64,000 nt of DNA from Prochlorococcus sp. MIT 1223 (GTDB lineage: Bacteria > Cyanobacteriota > Cyanobacteriia > PCC-6307 > Cyanobiaceae), in NCBI RefSeq assembly GCF_034092465.1, contig NZ_CP139303.1, positions 834,865 through 898,864 on the forward strand. The letters run 5' to 3'. Within the stretch, counting starts at the first letter, position 1. Each line of letters starts with the position of its first letter. Below the pieces are notes generated by a model that was not told the origin of the DNA, ran no database searches, and saw only the letters and a list, made by a program, of their open reading frames with translations. Shown piece after piece: positions 22,586-30,904 of the stretch. Made by a program: the position numbers and the translations under genes.

Positions 22586-22789
22586 ATGAACAATGCTGAT
22601 GGCTTTGCCATGGCGTTTGACGAGGTTTGGACCAAGGAGATCTCAACTCTAAAAGATTCAGACTTAACTCAAGAAGAAAAAATCTCCTTGGTTTTTTCAA
22701 AAATTGACGACCATCCTTTCTTGATCGAAAATCCAATCCAGGCAAAAGAAGTCGCCATATTTAGAATAAGGTTATTAGATTTAAAGTAA
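22586..22789 (+). CDS. Small hypothetical protein
   Basis: A 67-residue ORF of unknown function. The sequence MNNADGFAMAFDEVWTKEI is followed by a charged helical region and FSKIDDHPFLIENPIQAK. It has no membrane segment and no motif I recognise. ATG 22586 is chosen because the longer frame starting at 22496 would run through the tRNA-Phe gene. It lies 60 bases after the tRNA and about 100 bases before galE. The composition looks like a real small cytosolic protein, but this is not proven. Confidence 0.5.
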   Translation: MNNADGFAMAFDEVWTKEISTLKDSDLTQEEKISLVFSKIDDHPFLIENPIQAKEVAIFRIRLLDLK

Positions 22790-22887
22790 GGTTTAACAAG
22801 ATTAGTAGCTTAAGATATAATTTCTACTATTAAAATACCTTTTTTTAATTAGATAAAAGTGGTAAAATTTAGTATCGGATTGAAATT

Positions 22888-23973
22888 ATGGGCTCTATCC
22901 TAATAACTGGAGGGGCAGGATTTATAGGTTCTCATACTTGTGTGGTTCTATTAAATGCTGGTTATAATTTAATTATAATAGATAATTTTTCTAATAGTTC
23001 TCCAAGCGTAATAAGCAGTATTGCAAAACTTGCAAAATTAGAAGATAAGATAACAGAAGCAAGGCTTCAATTAGTAAAAGGTGATATTCGTGACAAAGAG
23101 TTAGTTACACAGATTTTTGAAATAGCAAAAAGAAAGGGCACAAGAATTATTGCTGTAATACATTTTGCAGGCTTAAAGTCTGTTCATGAGTCCATTCAAA
23201 AGCCTTTACTGTATTGGGATGTAAATACTTCTGGGACAAGGAAATTATTAGAAGTGATGAATGAGTTTTCATGCAAAGTTCTTGTATTTAGTAGCAGTGC
23301 AACTGTTTATGGAGATCCTTGTGTAATACCCATAGATGAAACTTCACCTATTAACCCAATCAATCCTTACGGAAAAACAAAGGCAGCAGTAGAAATGCTT
23401 CTAGCTGATATTTCTAATTGCCAACAAAGAACAAAACCATTTCAAAAAAGTCCTACAGATTGGAGAATTGCCATATTGCGTTATTTCAATCCAGTTGGAG
23501 CTCATCCAAGTGGAGAGATTGGAGAAGATCCCAAAGGGATCCCCAATAATCTTTTCCCATTAATTAACCAAGTAGCAGAAGGCAAAAGAGATTTGCTCCA
23601 CATCTTTGGGAATGATTGGCCCACTATTGATGGCACGGGGGTAAGAGATTATATCCATGTTATGGATCTTGCTGAAGGCCACAAAGCAGCATTAGAAAAG
23701 CTACTGAGATCTGAACCTCAATTATTAACTTTAAATCTTGGTAGTGGCAAAGGGCATTCTGTATTGGAGTTAATTCATTGCTTCGAAGAAGTAACCGGGA
23801 AAAAGATCTCTTATCAAATCGCCAATCGAAGAGCTGGGGATTCTGCTATATCAATTGCAAGTCCTAAGTTGGCTCTCAAATATTTAAATTGGTCAACACA
23901 AAAAAGTCTAAAAGATATATGCGATGATGGATGGAATTGGCAAAGCAAGAACATTTATAAAAACAAATTCTAA
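22888..23973 (+). CDS. galE: UDP-glucose 4-epimerase
   Basis: Interconverts UDP-glucose and UDP-galactose for polysaccharide and glycolipid synthesis. The 361-residue short-chain dehydrogenase-type protein has the NAD loop GGAGFIGSHTCV (about 6-17), FSSSATVYGDP near 136, catalytic YGKTK near 159, and FNPVGAHPSGEIGEDPKG near 202, typical of GalE rather than other epimerases. Single-gene unit. Confidence 0.94.
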   Translation: MGSILITGGAGFIGSHTCVVLLNAGYNLIIIDNFSNSSPSVISSIAKLAKLEDKITEARLQLVKGDIRDKELVTQIFEIAKRKGTRIIAVIHFAGLKSVHESIQKPLLYWDVNTSGTRKLLEVMNEFSCKVLVFSSSATVYGDPCVIPIDETSPINPINPYGKTKAAVEMLLADISNCQQRTKPFQKSPTDWRIAILRYFNPVGAHPSGEIGEDPKGIPNNLFPLINQVAEGKRDLLHIFGNDWPTIDGTGVRDYIHVMDLAEGHKAALEKLLRSEPQLLTLNLGSGKGHSVLELIHCFEEVTGKKISYQIANRRAGDSAISIASPKLALKYLNWSTQKSLKDICDDGWNWQSKNIYKNKF

Positions 23974-24048
23974 AAAAGTAATATTTAGAGAAAACTTTTT
24001 GATGCGTTATTTTTATTAAGTAAGTCCTTTCATAATAGGAATTTTGTC

Positions 24049-25443
24049 TTGAATCAATCGAAAGGTTTATCAGCTATTAACTTAGCAAGGCTAAGTCTTT
24101 TCCAAGGATGTCTTGGCTGCTTGGCTGTAATTTTTGCCGGGATGCTAAATAGAATAATGATATCTGAACTTGCATTCCCTGCGATTTTAGTTGGAGGAGG
24201 ACTTGCTTTTGAGCAATTAATGGCACCATCACGAGTTTTGTTTGGGAATATTTCTGACACTTGGCCAATTCGAGGACAGAAAAGAACACCTTATATATGG
24301 CTTGGATCGGCTGGATTTTGCTCAATGGCAATACTTTCAATTCCGTTGATCTTCATTACTGAAAAAGCTCTTTCAGGAGGTGATTGGTTACAAATAACAA
24401 TGGCAGCAGTATCTCTCTGTGTTCTTTTTTCTCTTTATGGATTAGCGGTTTCTCTCGCAACCACACCATATCTTGCTCTTGTCATTGACATGACAACTGA
24501 GGAAGAAAGGCCTAGAGCAGTTGGGATTATATGGTGCATGTTAACTGTAGGAATAGTAGTCGGAGCTATCGCAATATCTATAACAACAAAAGGGTTGGAT
24601 GGGATTTCTGATCCTGCCTTACTTGAACCTGCTCTTCAAAGATTCATGACATGGGTTGGGGGAATAGTTTTACTAATTACTTTCTTTGCATGTTGGGGAA
24701 TAGAAGAACGAAATAATTCCAATCATTCATCAACTAATACTAAGTCAAAGAATAACGAAGTCGGACTAAGGAAAGCATGGTCTATCATCATTTCTAGCAA
24801 GCAAATACTAATCTTCTTTGTTTTTCTAGTTCTCTACACATTAGGTCTATTTTTACAAGATCCAATACTAGAAAGTTATGGAGCAGAAGTATTTAATCTG
24901 CCAATTTCACAAACCACATTGTTAAATGCTTTCTGGGGAGTAGGTACCCTTATTGGATTACTTATTGGAGGTCTTTTTATTACACCTAGATTAGGAAAAT
25001 TATCTACTGCCAGGATTGGATGTTGGTTAATAGTAAGTTCACTATTTCTGCTAATTATCAGTGGTTACTTTCAAAATGAAAACGCACTTTTTGGAATATT
25101 AGTTATTTTCGGGTTAGCCGCAGGAATAGCTACTAACAGCGCCTTATCATTAATGCTTGATTTAACCCTTCCAGAGATGGCAGGCACCTTAGTAGGAGTT
25201 TGGGGACTGGCCCAGGCTCTTTCCAGAGCATTGGGGAAGATATTAGGTGGAGGGCTACTGGATATTGGCAGATATTATCTTGGATCAGAGAAACCTTTTA
25301 TGGCATTTTCCTTTGTATTTTTACTCGAAATTATTGTTACTTGTATAGCAATTTTTGTCCTCGGCAAGGTTAGTGTAAAGAGATTCAGAGATGAAACTTC
25401 TCAAACTATGGAATCTCTGATGATGGCTGAACTTGATGGATAG
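24049..25443 (+). CDS. PucC/BCD-family membrane carrier, pigment-related
   Basis: A 464-residue polytopic membrane protein of the major facilitator superfamily in the PucC/LhaA (bacteriochlorophyll delivery) branch. About 12 membrane spans are visible. The branch-specific segment LAFEQLMAPSRVLFGNISD lies near residue 54, followed by RGQKRTPYIWLG and the TTEEERPRAVGI loop near 150. PucC relatives are needed for light-harvesting complex assembly in purple bacteria. The likely role here is chlorophyll-protein assembly. Start is TTG 24049; no ATG fits. It ends 38 bases before the phycoerythrin linker gene. Confidence 0.85.
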   Translation: MNQSKGLSAINLARLSLFQGCLGCLAVIFAGMLNRIMISELAFPAILVGGGLAFEQLMAPSRVLFGNISDTWPIRGQKRTPYIWLGSAGFCSMAILSIPLIFITEKALSGGDWLQITMAAVSLCVLFSLYGLAVSLATTPYLALVIDMTTEEERPRAVGIIWCMLTVGIVVGAIAISITTKGLDGISDPALLEPALQRFMTWVGGIVLLITFFACWGIEERNNSNHSSTNTKSKNNEVGLRKAWSIIISSKQILIFFVFLVLYTLGLFLQDPILESYGAEVFNLPISQTTLLNAFWGVGTLIGLLIGGLFITPRLGKLSTARIGCWLIVSSLFLLIISGYFQNENALFGILVIFGLAAGIATNSALSLMLDLTLPEMAGTLVGVWGLAQALSRALGKILGGGLLDIGRYYLGSEKPFMAFSFVFLLEIIVTCIAIFVLGKVSVKRFRDETSQTMESLMMAELDG

Positions 25444-25481
25444 AATAAATAAACATTACTACACCTTGCTTTTCTTCTAAA

Positions 25482-26276
25482 ATGTCTCTAATACCTCAAA
25501 AGGCATTTCATTTAGGAGCAGAGTCATTATTTGAATTCCCTATAAGATTTAACAAATCAAATCATTCTGGTAGTAAAAGAATAAGCTACATTCTTCACTC
25601 AAAAGGAGGTTGCATGCCTGGGCAACCTAACGTATTTATGAAAAACGCAAGATCAAAGGCATCAGGAGGATCAAATGTTATTGAAAATAGAATAACTAGA
25701 GAGTTTAAATTAGAAAATTATCATATTTTATATGGCATTAAATATATACATACTAACCTTACTTCATTTTCTTATGATCAATATCACCCGAATGATGATG
25801 AGTCTTTTAGAGTATCAATAAATGCAGCTTATAGACAAATATATGGAAATTTACATCCATTGGAAAGTGAAAGACCAATTGATATTGAAAGACGTCTTAG
25901 GAATGGTGATATAACTATTAGAGAATTTATAAGAAGGCTATCAAAATCTGATTTTTATAGAAAAAATTACTTTGAAAGAATAAACCAAAAGAGAGTTGTA
26001 GAGCTAAGTATAAAGCATATACTGGGCAGACCAATTTTGAAACAATCTGAATTGATTAAAAATATAGAATTAATAAATTCAGAAGGGTTTGAAAGTTATA
26101 TTGATTTTCTAATTGACTCTTATGAATATATAGAAATATTTGGAGAACATACAGTGCCTTTTATGCGGGCTTGGGATTCCTCTTGCGGGCTAAGGACATC
26201 AAGCTTTATGAATAGTATTAAACTAACTGCTTCATTTGCAACAAGCGATAATGCAAGTCATCTGAGATCTATATGA
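25482..26276 (+). CDS. ppeC: Phycoerythrin linker polypeptide
   Basis: A 264-residue protein with a phycobilisome linker domain from about residue 110, recognisable by NAAYRQIYGN, the ERRLRNGDITIREFIRRLSKS block and EYIEIFGEHTVPFMRAW. About 100 residues precede the domain and contain GGCMPGQPN with Cys44. Linkers organise phycobiliproteins; in low-light Prochlorococcus a single linker accompanies the residual phycoerythrin. Basic composition suits linker function. It heads the plus-strand ppeC, 62-residue ORF, cpeS, cpeT series. Confidence 0.88.
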   Translation: MSLIPQKAFHLGAESLFEFPIRFNKSNHSGSKRISYILHSKGGCMPGQPNVFMKNARSKASGGSNVIENRITREFKLENYHILYGIKYIHTNLTSFSYDQYHPNDDESFRVSINAAYRQIYGNLHPLESERPIDIERRLRNGDITIREFIRRLSKSDFYRKNYFERINQKRVVELSIKHILGRPILKQSELIKNIELINSEGFESYIDFLIDSYEYIEIFGEHTVPFMRAWDSSCGLRTSSFMNSIKLTASFATSDNASHLRSI

Positions 26277-26497
26277 ATTATTACTGAGCTGAAGTATAAA
26301 GATTAATACATCTAAAAAATCATTTTTGAAAATCCAAAATCCTTTAATTTCTTACATTAACCAAATCAAAGCAGAAATCGATATTAAGATAAGGTGACTT
26401 GGCATGCTAAATATTATGTACATGCTTTAGAGGATCCAAACCTTCTTAAGCAATAGCCAAGAAAGGCTTACCCAGTAATCCAATAATAAAAAAATCC

Positions 26498-26686
26498 ATG
26501 TCAATTAACCGTCCATCCTCAAACAAAAAACCAGGGGAACAATCCTCTACTACTCCCTCTGGGAAAGAAGTCCCGATGGCGATGTCAATGATGGTCGACT
26601 CAATGGTGCGAATGATCCAAAAAGCTAATATTGACCAAGAGGAATGTGTGAAAGAAGATTACTCTGAAGACATTGATGAAAATTGA
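26498..26686 (+). CDS. Met-rich small protein in the phycoerythrin cluster
   Basis: A 62-residue ORF without a family I recognise. It is polar at the N-terminus (NRPSSNKKPGEQSSTTPS). It then has a short amphipathic helix with six methionines at about residues 27-38 (MAMSMMVDSMVRM), then an acidic tail. Its end overlaps the cpeS start by 14 bases, so the two are probably translationally coupled. The 221 bases upstream (26277-26497) hold no other gene and presumably its promoter. A role in phycoerythrin assembly or control is suggested only by position. Confidence 0.6.
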   Translation: MSINRPSSNKKPGEQSSTTPSGKEVPMAMSMMVDSMVRMIQKANIDQEECVKEDYSEDIDEN

Positions 26687-27215
26687 AAACTTCATCAAAA
26701 GAAGTGAGGGGAATTGGAAATCTATGCGTAGTGGTCATTCACTTGCCTTCAAACAGTTCGAAGAGATAGTTAGTGATATAAGAATTAATTTACTTTCAGT
26801 TAATGACAATGAAGTGTTAAATCTAGTGAAGAAAAATAATATATCCTCAGGAGAATTTACATCTCCTTTCATTATCTGCTGGGAAGCCGAAAGCAATTGG
26901 GAGGAAGAGAAAAAAGATACTACTCTAAATGGTTCATGTGTAATTGTTCCTGTACCTATTTCAGAGGAGAAAGGTATAATGCTACGTAGTTCTGGGTATG
27001 TAGAGAATATTGAGACAAAAAGTGAATATGAGTTCCTAGAAGAAGGTACTATACTTTTATCAACTAATTACAATAAAACAATTGCAGAAGAACGTATTTG
27101 GTTTATATCTGAAAATCTAAGATGCCGATCTTCAGTAATAAAAAGCTCAGGTTCAAATTCCATTCTGCAAACATCATATGCCTCTGAAATACGCAGATTA
27201 AATAATTTGCGATAG
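26673..27215 (+). CDS. cpeS: Phycoerythrobilin lyase, CpeS family
   Basis: CpcS/CpeS-type chromophore lyase, 180 residues. Family features are present: IENFIKRSEGNWKSMRSGHSLAFKQFEE at the start, CWEAESNWEEEK near 68, VPVPISEEKGIMLRSSGY near 90, and EERIWFISENLRCRSSVIKSSG near 133. The fold is a lipocalin-like barrel. In other cyanobacteria CpeS attaches phycoerythrobilin at Cys82 of beta-phycoerythrin, and that cysteine is kept in the CpeB of this window. It overlaps the upstream small ORF and is five bases from cpeT. Confidence 0.92.
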   Translation: MMKIENFIKRSEGNWKSMRSGHSLAFKQFEEIVSDIRINLLSVNDNEVLNLVKKNNISSGEFTSPFIICWEAESNWEEEKKDTTLNGSCVIVPVPISEEKGIMLRSSGYVENIETKSEYEFLEEGTILLSTNYNKTIAEERIWFISENLRCRSSVIKSSGSNSILQTSYASEIRRLNNLR

Positions 27216-27219
27216 TCAA

Positions 27220-27828
27220 ATGTCTACTAGAACTAATCAATTAATAATAAATTTTGCAAAAACAATATCAGGTAAGTATAGCAATCAAAAACAAGCTAAT
27301 GAGCAACCTCAGAAGTTTGCTCATATCAACATTTACTTCATGCCATTATCTTACGATCTTTTAAATAGCCCAGGTTTTTATACAGAACAGAGTTATGACT
27401 ATGATCCATGGACTCCATATCGCCAAGCTATACTTAAAATACATAACAAAGGCAATATAATTATTACTGAAAACTTTGAAATTAAAAATTCTATAAGAAT
27501 CGCTGGAGCAGGTTCAAATCCTAATTTACTAAAAGAAATAGAGATAGAGAAACTATCTTTAAGAAAAGGATGTTCAATGCACTTTAGAAAATTAAATAAA
27601 GCTGATTTTTTAGGCAAAATTGAGCCTGGGAAGAAGTGCTTAGGCCGGAAAGAGAACGCCACCGTTTATATCAATAGCCATGTATATGCAAATGATTCTC
27701 AATGGATAAGTAAGGATGAAGGTTTTGACATTAATACACAATGCAAAATATGGGGTTCTAATGATGGTCCATTTATATTTTCAAAAGAATATTCGCTTAA
27801 TGATTATATAGATAGAAATTGGCTATAA
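27220..27828 (+). CDS. cpeT: Phycobilin lyase, CpeT/CpcT family
   Basis: A 202-residue CpcT/CpeT-type lyase. Diagnostic segments: FAHINIYFMPL near residue 33, SPGFYTEQSYDYDPWTPYRQ near 50, and GCSMHFRKLNKADFLGKIEPG near 117. Family members attach bilin to the Cys153/165-type position of beta subunits, and the matching cysteine is Cys163 in this CpeB. It begins five bases after cpeS and is convergent with cpeY. Confidence 0.92.
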   Translation: MSTRTNQLIINFAKTISGKYSNQKQANEQPQKFAHINIYFMPLSYDLLNSPGFYTEQSYDYDPWTPYRQAILKIHNKGNIIITENFEIKNSIRIAGAGSNPNLLKEIEIEKLSLRKGCSMHFRKLNKADFLGKIEPGKKCLGRKENATVYINSHVYANDSQWISKDEGFDINTQCKIWGSNDGPFIFSKEYSLNDYIDRNWL

Positions 27829-27850
27829 AACAATGCTTTAAATCTATTAT

Positions 27851-29170
27851 TTATTCAAAATTTTTCATATGAATGTAGTTTGCTTTAATTGATACAAAAG
27901 GATTTTGATCATTTCTTGAATCTTCTATTATACCTTTTATATTTAATTTATTTTCTTTTAAAAAATAAAGCTCTATAGCCCTTAAAGCTGAATAGCGACA
28001 AGCCCAGTAAGGAGTATTTTCAGAGTCTAAGAATCTTAAAAGATTAGCTTCTGAGTTTAAAGTTCTATAAGATAAAATGAGAAATATTGATGGAGGTCTA
28101 AATTTCATATAATCAGGCCAATCACTATCTAATAAAGATGAAGTGAATTCCAATATAAACTTCCTTTGATTATCATTCCAATCAGTCACGAAAGTAAATA
28201 ATTTAATCAAAAAATATATAGCCCCATAATCTCTGTTAATCCTACCTAGCACTCTATTTAAAGGTTCCCATAAATCCCTAGCAGAGAAATTAACAAGGGT
28301 TTCAAGAGCAAGGTAAGCTTTATTGAAATCGGTATTAAAAAAGTCATTAAGTAGCAAATCTAAGGATCTTATTTTATCTGATCTATTAATTAATCTAAGT
28401 TGAGTAGGGTTATCTACTATAACAGAATCTAATAGATGAAAAAGTTTCACTTCATTTCCTTTATCTTCTCCAATTGGCCATAGTTTCTTTATTGCTCGAA
28501 GTCTAAAGAAAGGAGATATTGGTGTTTTAATAACTGACGGTAGCAAATCAATCGCTTCTGCATTGATTATATCTTCAACTGCTGTTTGCCTATCATTCTG
28601 ATTAGGTACTAGGAGTAAACTATCTAATTCTTTATAAAGCTTCTTCTCATGAGTGAATTTAATTATTGCAGAAATCGCAGCACCATATACTCCATTTTGC
28701 AATGACTTTTGATCTAATAATCTTTTAATCTTAGGCAATGACCTAGAGACTCTCATGAAAGATAGTGATTGAATTAATGAACGTCTATGCTGCTTTTTAT
28801 CTTCAAGTAAATTAGATATCATATCTTGTATTTGATCATCTTCACATGAAAGTTTAGCGAGAGCAAGTGATGCATTCTCAACCAAATAAGGATCCTCGCT
28901 ATTTAGAAAAAAGCTTATTTCGGGTATTGATCTAGTGCAATTCAATTGAGCTAATACTTCTATAGCTTTACGTTTTGCTATAATTGTTGATTGTGATTTA
29001 CCTTTTTTCTTAAGAAAATTAATAAGAGCATCTTCTGTTTCACAGCATGGATATTCGAGGAGATTAGCAACCGCTTTATAATAATCACTTAAAAGATTAA
29101 GTTTAGAGATAGGTCTAGATAAAATATCTAATGCTGTTTCTTTAGCTAATAAGGGAGGTTTACTAAACAA
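27851..29170 (-). CDS. cpeY: Phycoerythrobilin lyase subunit CpeY
   Basis: A 439-residue HEAT-repeat (E/F-type) bilin lyase. The middle contains degenerate repeats such as YLVENASLALAKLS and RRSLIQSLSFMRVSRSLP, and FFRLRAIKKLWPIGEDKGNE is typical of CpeY. With CpeZ as chaperone, CpeY attaches phycoerythrobilin at Cys82 of the alpha subunit in freshwater cyanobacteria. The equivalent cysteine is kept as Cys73 in the CpeA of this window. It is divergent from the extra HEAT-repeat gene and convergent with cpeT. Confidence 0.87.
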   Translation of the reverse strand: MFSKPPLLAKETALDILSRPISKLNLLSDYYKAVANLLEYPCCETEDALINFLKKKGKSQSTIIAKRKAIEVLAQLNCTRSIPEISFFLNSEDPYLVENASLALAKLSCEDDQIQDMISNLLEDKKQHRRSLIQSLSFMRVSRSLPKIKRLLDQKSLQNGVYGAAISAIIKFTHEKKLYKELDSLLLVPNQNDRQTAVEDIINAEAIDLLPSVIKTPISPFFRLRAIKKLWPIGEDKGNEVKLFHLLDSVIVDNPTQLRLINRSDKIRSLDLLLNDFFNTDFNKAYLALETLVNFSARDLWEPLNRVLGRINRDYGAIYFLIKLFTFVTDWNDNQRKFILEFTSSLLDSDWPDYMKFRPPSIFLILSYRTLNSEANLLRFLDSENTPYWACRYSALRAIELYFLKENKLNIKGIIEDSRNDQNPFVSIKANYIHMKNFE

Positions 29171-29336
29171 GGTATCAGAAATAGCCGTATCATCCTAAGC
29201 AGGAAATTTATATTATTTCTCAGGATATAATCAATTGTAAAGAGAAATTTGTTTTACTTGATAACGTAATTATATAAATTGTTTTTGATCAATATTATAC
29301 TTATCAAAAAATCTAGTCCATAAAGGTAACTGAATA

Positions 29337-30236
29337 TTGTCTTCAAACATCCCAGAAAAAATTAATCACTCTGATTTTAAGATAAGTCCGGAAGAAGCTC
29401 ATGCACTAGCAGAGCAATTAAAGGAAAAACTCGGTACAAGGGATTTTCAAAAAACAAACCATAAACTCACCAACTTAATGATTGCTGGATTAGGTGATGA
29501 TAGAGGTTTAGTCAGGCGGACATTTGCAGAAAGTCTTGGAATTATTGGAAGTTCAGCACTGCCTGGATTATTTGAAGTACTAAAAAATAGTCCAAATGTA
29601 ATAGCAAGAAGAGCCGCAGCTAAAACTCTAAAGCTAGTGGGGGATCCAAATGCAGTTCCATATCTGCTAGAAGCTCTTATGAATGATACGGATCCAGTCG
29701 TTCAAGGGTCAGCCGCAGGCGCGATGGCAATATTTGGGAAGGCAGCAATTGATGCTCTTTTAAAGGTAATCTCCAACTCAAAAAGCAGCTCAATGCAATG
29801 TGGTCTTGCCTCTTGGGCGTTATCTTTTGCCGGGGGGCAAGCTCCAGACGAATTAAAGAACGCCGCCAAATCAAACAATCCGGCTATTAAGACTGCAGCA
29901 ATAGCTGCATTTGGAGATCTTATGCAAACTTCATATGATAAAGAGTTAGAGAATATTTTACTGAACGCGTTAAATGATAATTCCCCAGATGTTCGTATTG
30001 AAGCAACAAGACTTGTAATTAATATTAATAATACACAACTAATTGAAGAGATTCTTTCCAAGAAAATTAATGATACCAATTTATTAGTAAGAAGAATTGC
30101 AGCAATTTATCTAATGAAATTAGATACACCAAATGCAATCAAGATACTTAATAAACGTATTCATGAAGAGAAAGAAAACAGTGTTAAAGAAGTAATTAAT
30201 CTTGCAGTAAAAAAGCTTTCAAATCCAAGGGATTAA
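29337..30236 (+). CDS. HEAT-repeat protein, bilin lyase/NblB-like
   Basis: A 299-residue protein made almost entirely of HEAT repeats of about 31 residues, for example GLVRRTFAESLGIIGSSALP, NVIARRAAAKTLKLVGDPNAVP, DPVVQGSAAGAMAIFGKAAI and NPAIKTAAIAAFGDL. This architecture is shared by E/F-type bilin lyases (CpcE/CpcF, CpeF, MpeV), by NblB and by IaiH-type proteins. Its position between cpeY and cpeZ argues for a job on phycoerythrin, perhaps at beta Cys50/61, for which no other lyase gene is seen here. Start is TTG 29337 with AAGGT upstream. Confidence 0.75.
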   Translation: MSSNIPEKINHSDFKISPEEAHALAEQLKEKLGTRDFQKTNHKLTNLMIAGLGDDRGLVRRTFAESLGIIGSSALPGLFEVLKNSPNVIARRAAAKTLKLVGDPNAVPYLLEALMNDTDPVVQGSAAGAMAIFGKAAIDALLKVISNSKSSSMQCGLASWALSFAGGQAPDELKNAAKSNNPAIKTAAIAAFGDLMQTSYDKELENILLNALNDNSPDVRIEATRLVININNTQLIEEILSKKINDTNLLVRRIAAIYLMKLDTPNAIKILNKRIHEEKENSVKEVINLAVKKLSNPRD

Positions 30237-30246
30237 AAAAATTTAT

Positions 30247-30855
30247 TTAAGCATAGTTTTTTAGTCCATCAATTGCTGCCTGTTTAGATAATTCGTCGAT
30301 TGAATTATCTGCTATTAGGCTATTAAGGTAATCAGGGATACTTGGGTCTTTCAATTCGGAAAGTGCTGATATAGAAGCCTTAGATTTCAGTATATTTTTA
30401 TCCTTTGCCAATATTTTTAAAAATCTAATACCTTCATTCCTCAATTCTCTTAAAAGACAAATTAATGACAAAACAATCTGTGGCTCTTCATATTGAAGAG
30501 ATGAGTCTATTACTTTAATTAATTCATTAGGCATTACTTTATATTCTATATCTGAAGCAATTAGCACAAACACTTTTAAACAGCAAATTTTTATTATTTC
30601 CTTATCAGTCGAGAAAAATAATTGCGTCAAAGGTGGTATAACTTTTTCTCCATACCTGCTCAATGATTTTACAGACTTCCTTCTTAATTCAATATTATCA
30701 CAGCCGAGATATTCAATTAGTTTTTCCAATGAATAATCTGGGTAGTATTTAATCATGTTCAATGTAGCCAATTTATTTATATTTGGATTTTGATGATGAA
30801 AATCATTGAAAATCATCTTCAAAGATGGTTTCTGGTTTTGATCTACTTTTTCCAT
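30247..30855 (-). CDS. cpeZ: Phycoerythrin chaperone/lyase subunit CpeZ
   Basis: A 202-residue HEAT-repeat protein with NINKLATLNMIKYYPDYSLE, NIELRRKSVKSLSRYGEKVIPPL near residue 56, and a C-terminal LSKQAAIDGLKNYA. Length and start match CpeZ, which in other species is chaperone-like for phycoerythrin and assists CpeY. Third gene of the cpeB-cpeA-cpeZ unit, 49 bases after cpeA. Convergent with the extra HEAT-repeat gene, with 10 bases between stops. Confidence 0.85.
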   Translation of the reverse strand: MEKVDQNQKPSLKMIFNDFHHQNPNINKLATLNMIKYYPDYSLEKLIEYLGCDNIELRRKSVKSLSRYGEKVIPPLTQLFFSTDKEIIKICCLKVFVLIASDIEYKVMPNELIKVIDSSLQYEEPQIVLSLICLLRELRNEGIRFLKILAKDKNILKSKASISALSELKDPSIPDYLNSLIADNSIDELSKQAAIDGLKNYA

Positions 30856-30904
30856 TAAATGCTAATTATAAAATTATTTCTTTTCTCAATTCGAGCATCA
30901 ATGT

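Noticed and set aside
22464-22745. Minus-strand 93-codon frame across tRNA-Phe
   Set aside because: It includes the tRNA complement and low-complexity Leu/Ser-rich translation; it is a shadow.
26401-26430. GCATG...CATGC repeat between ppeC and the Met-rich ORF
   Set aside because: Five-base arms with a long AT centre are expected by chance; no functional sign.
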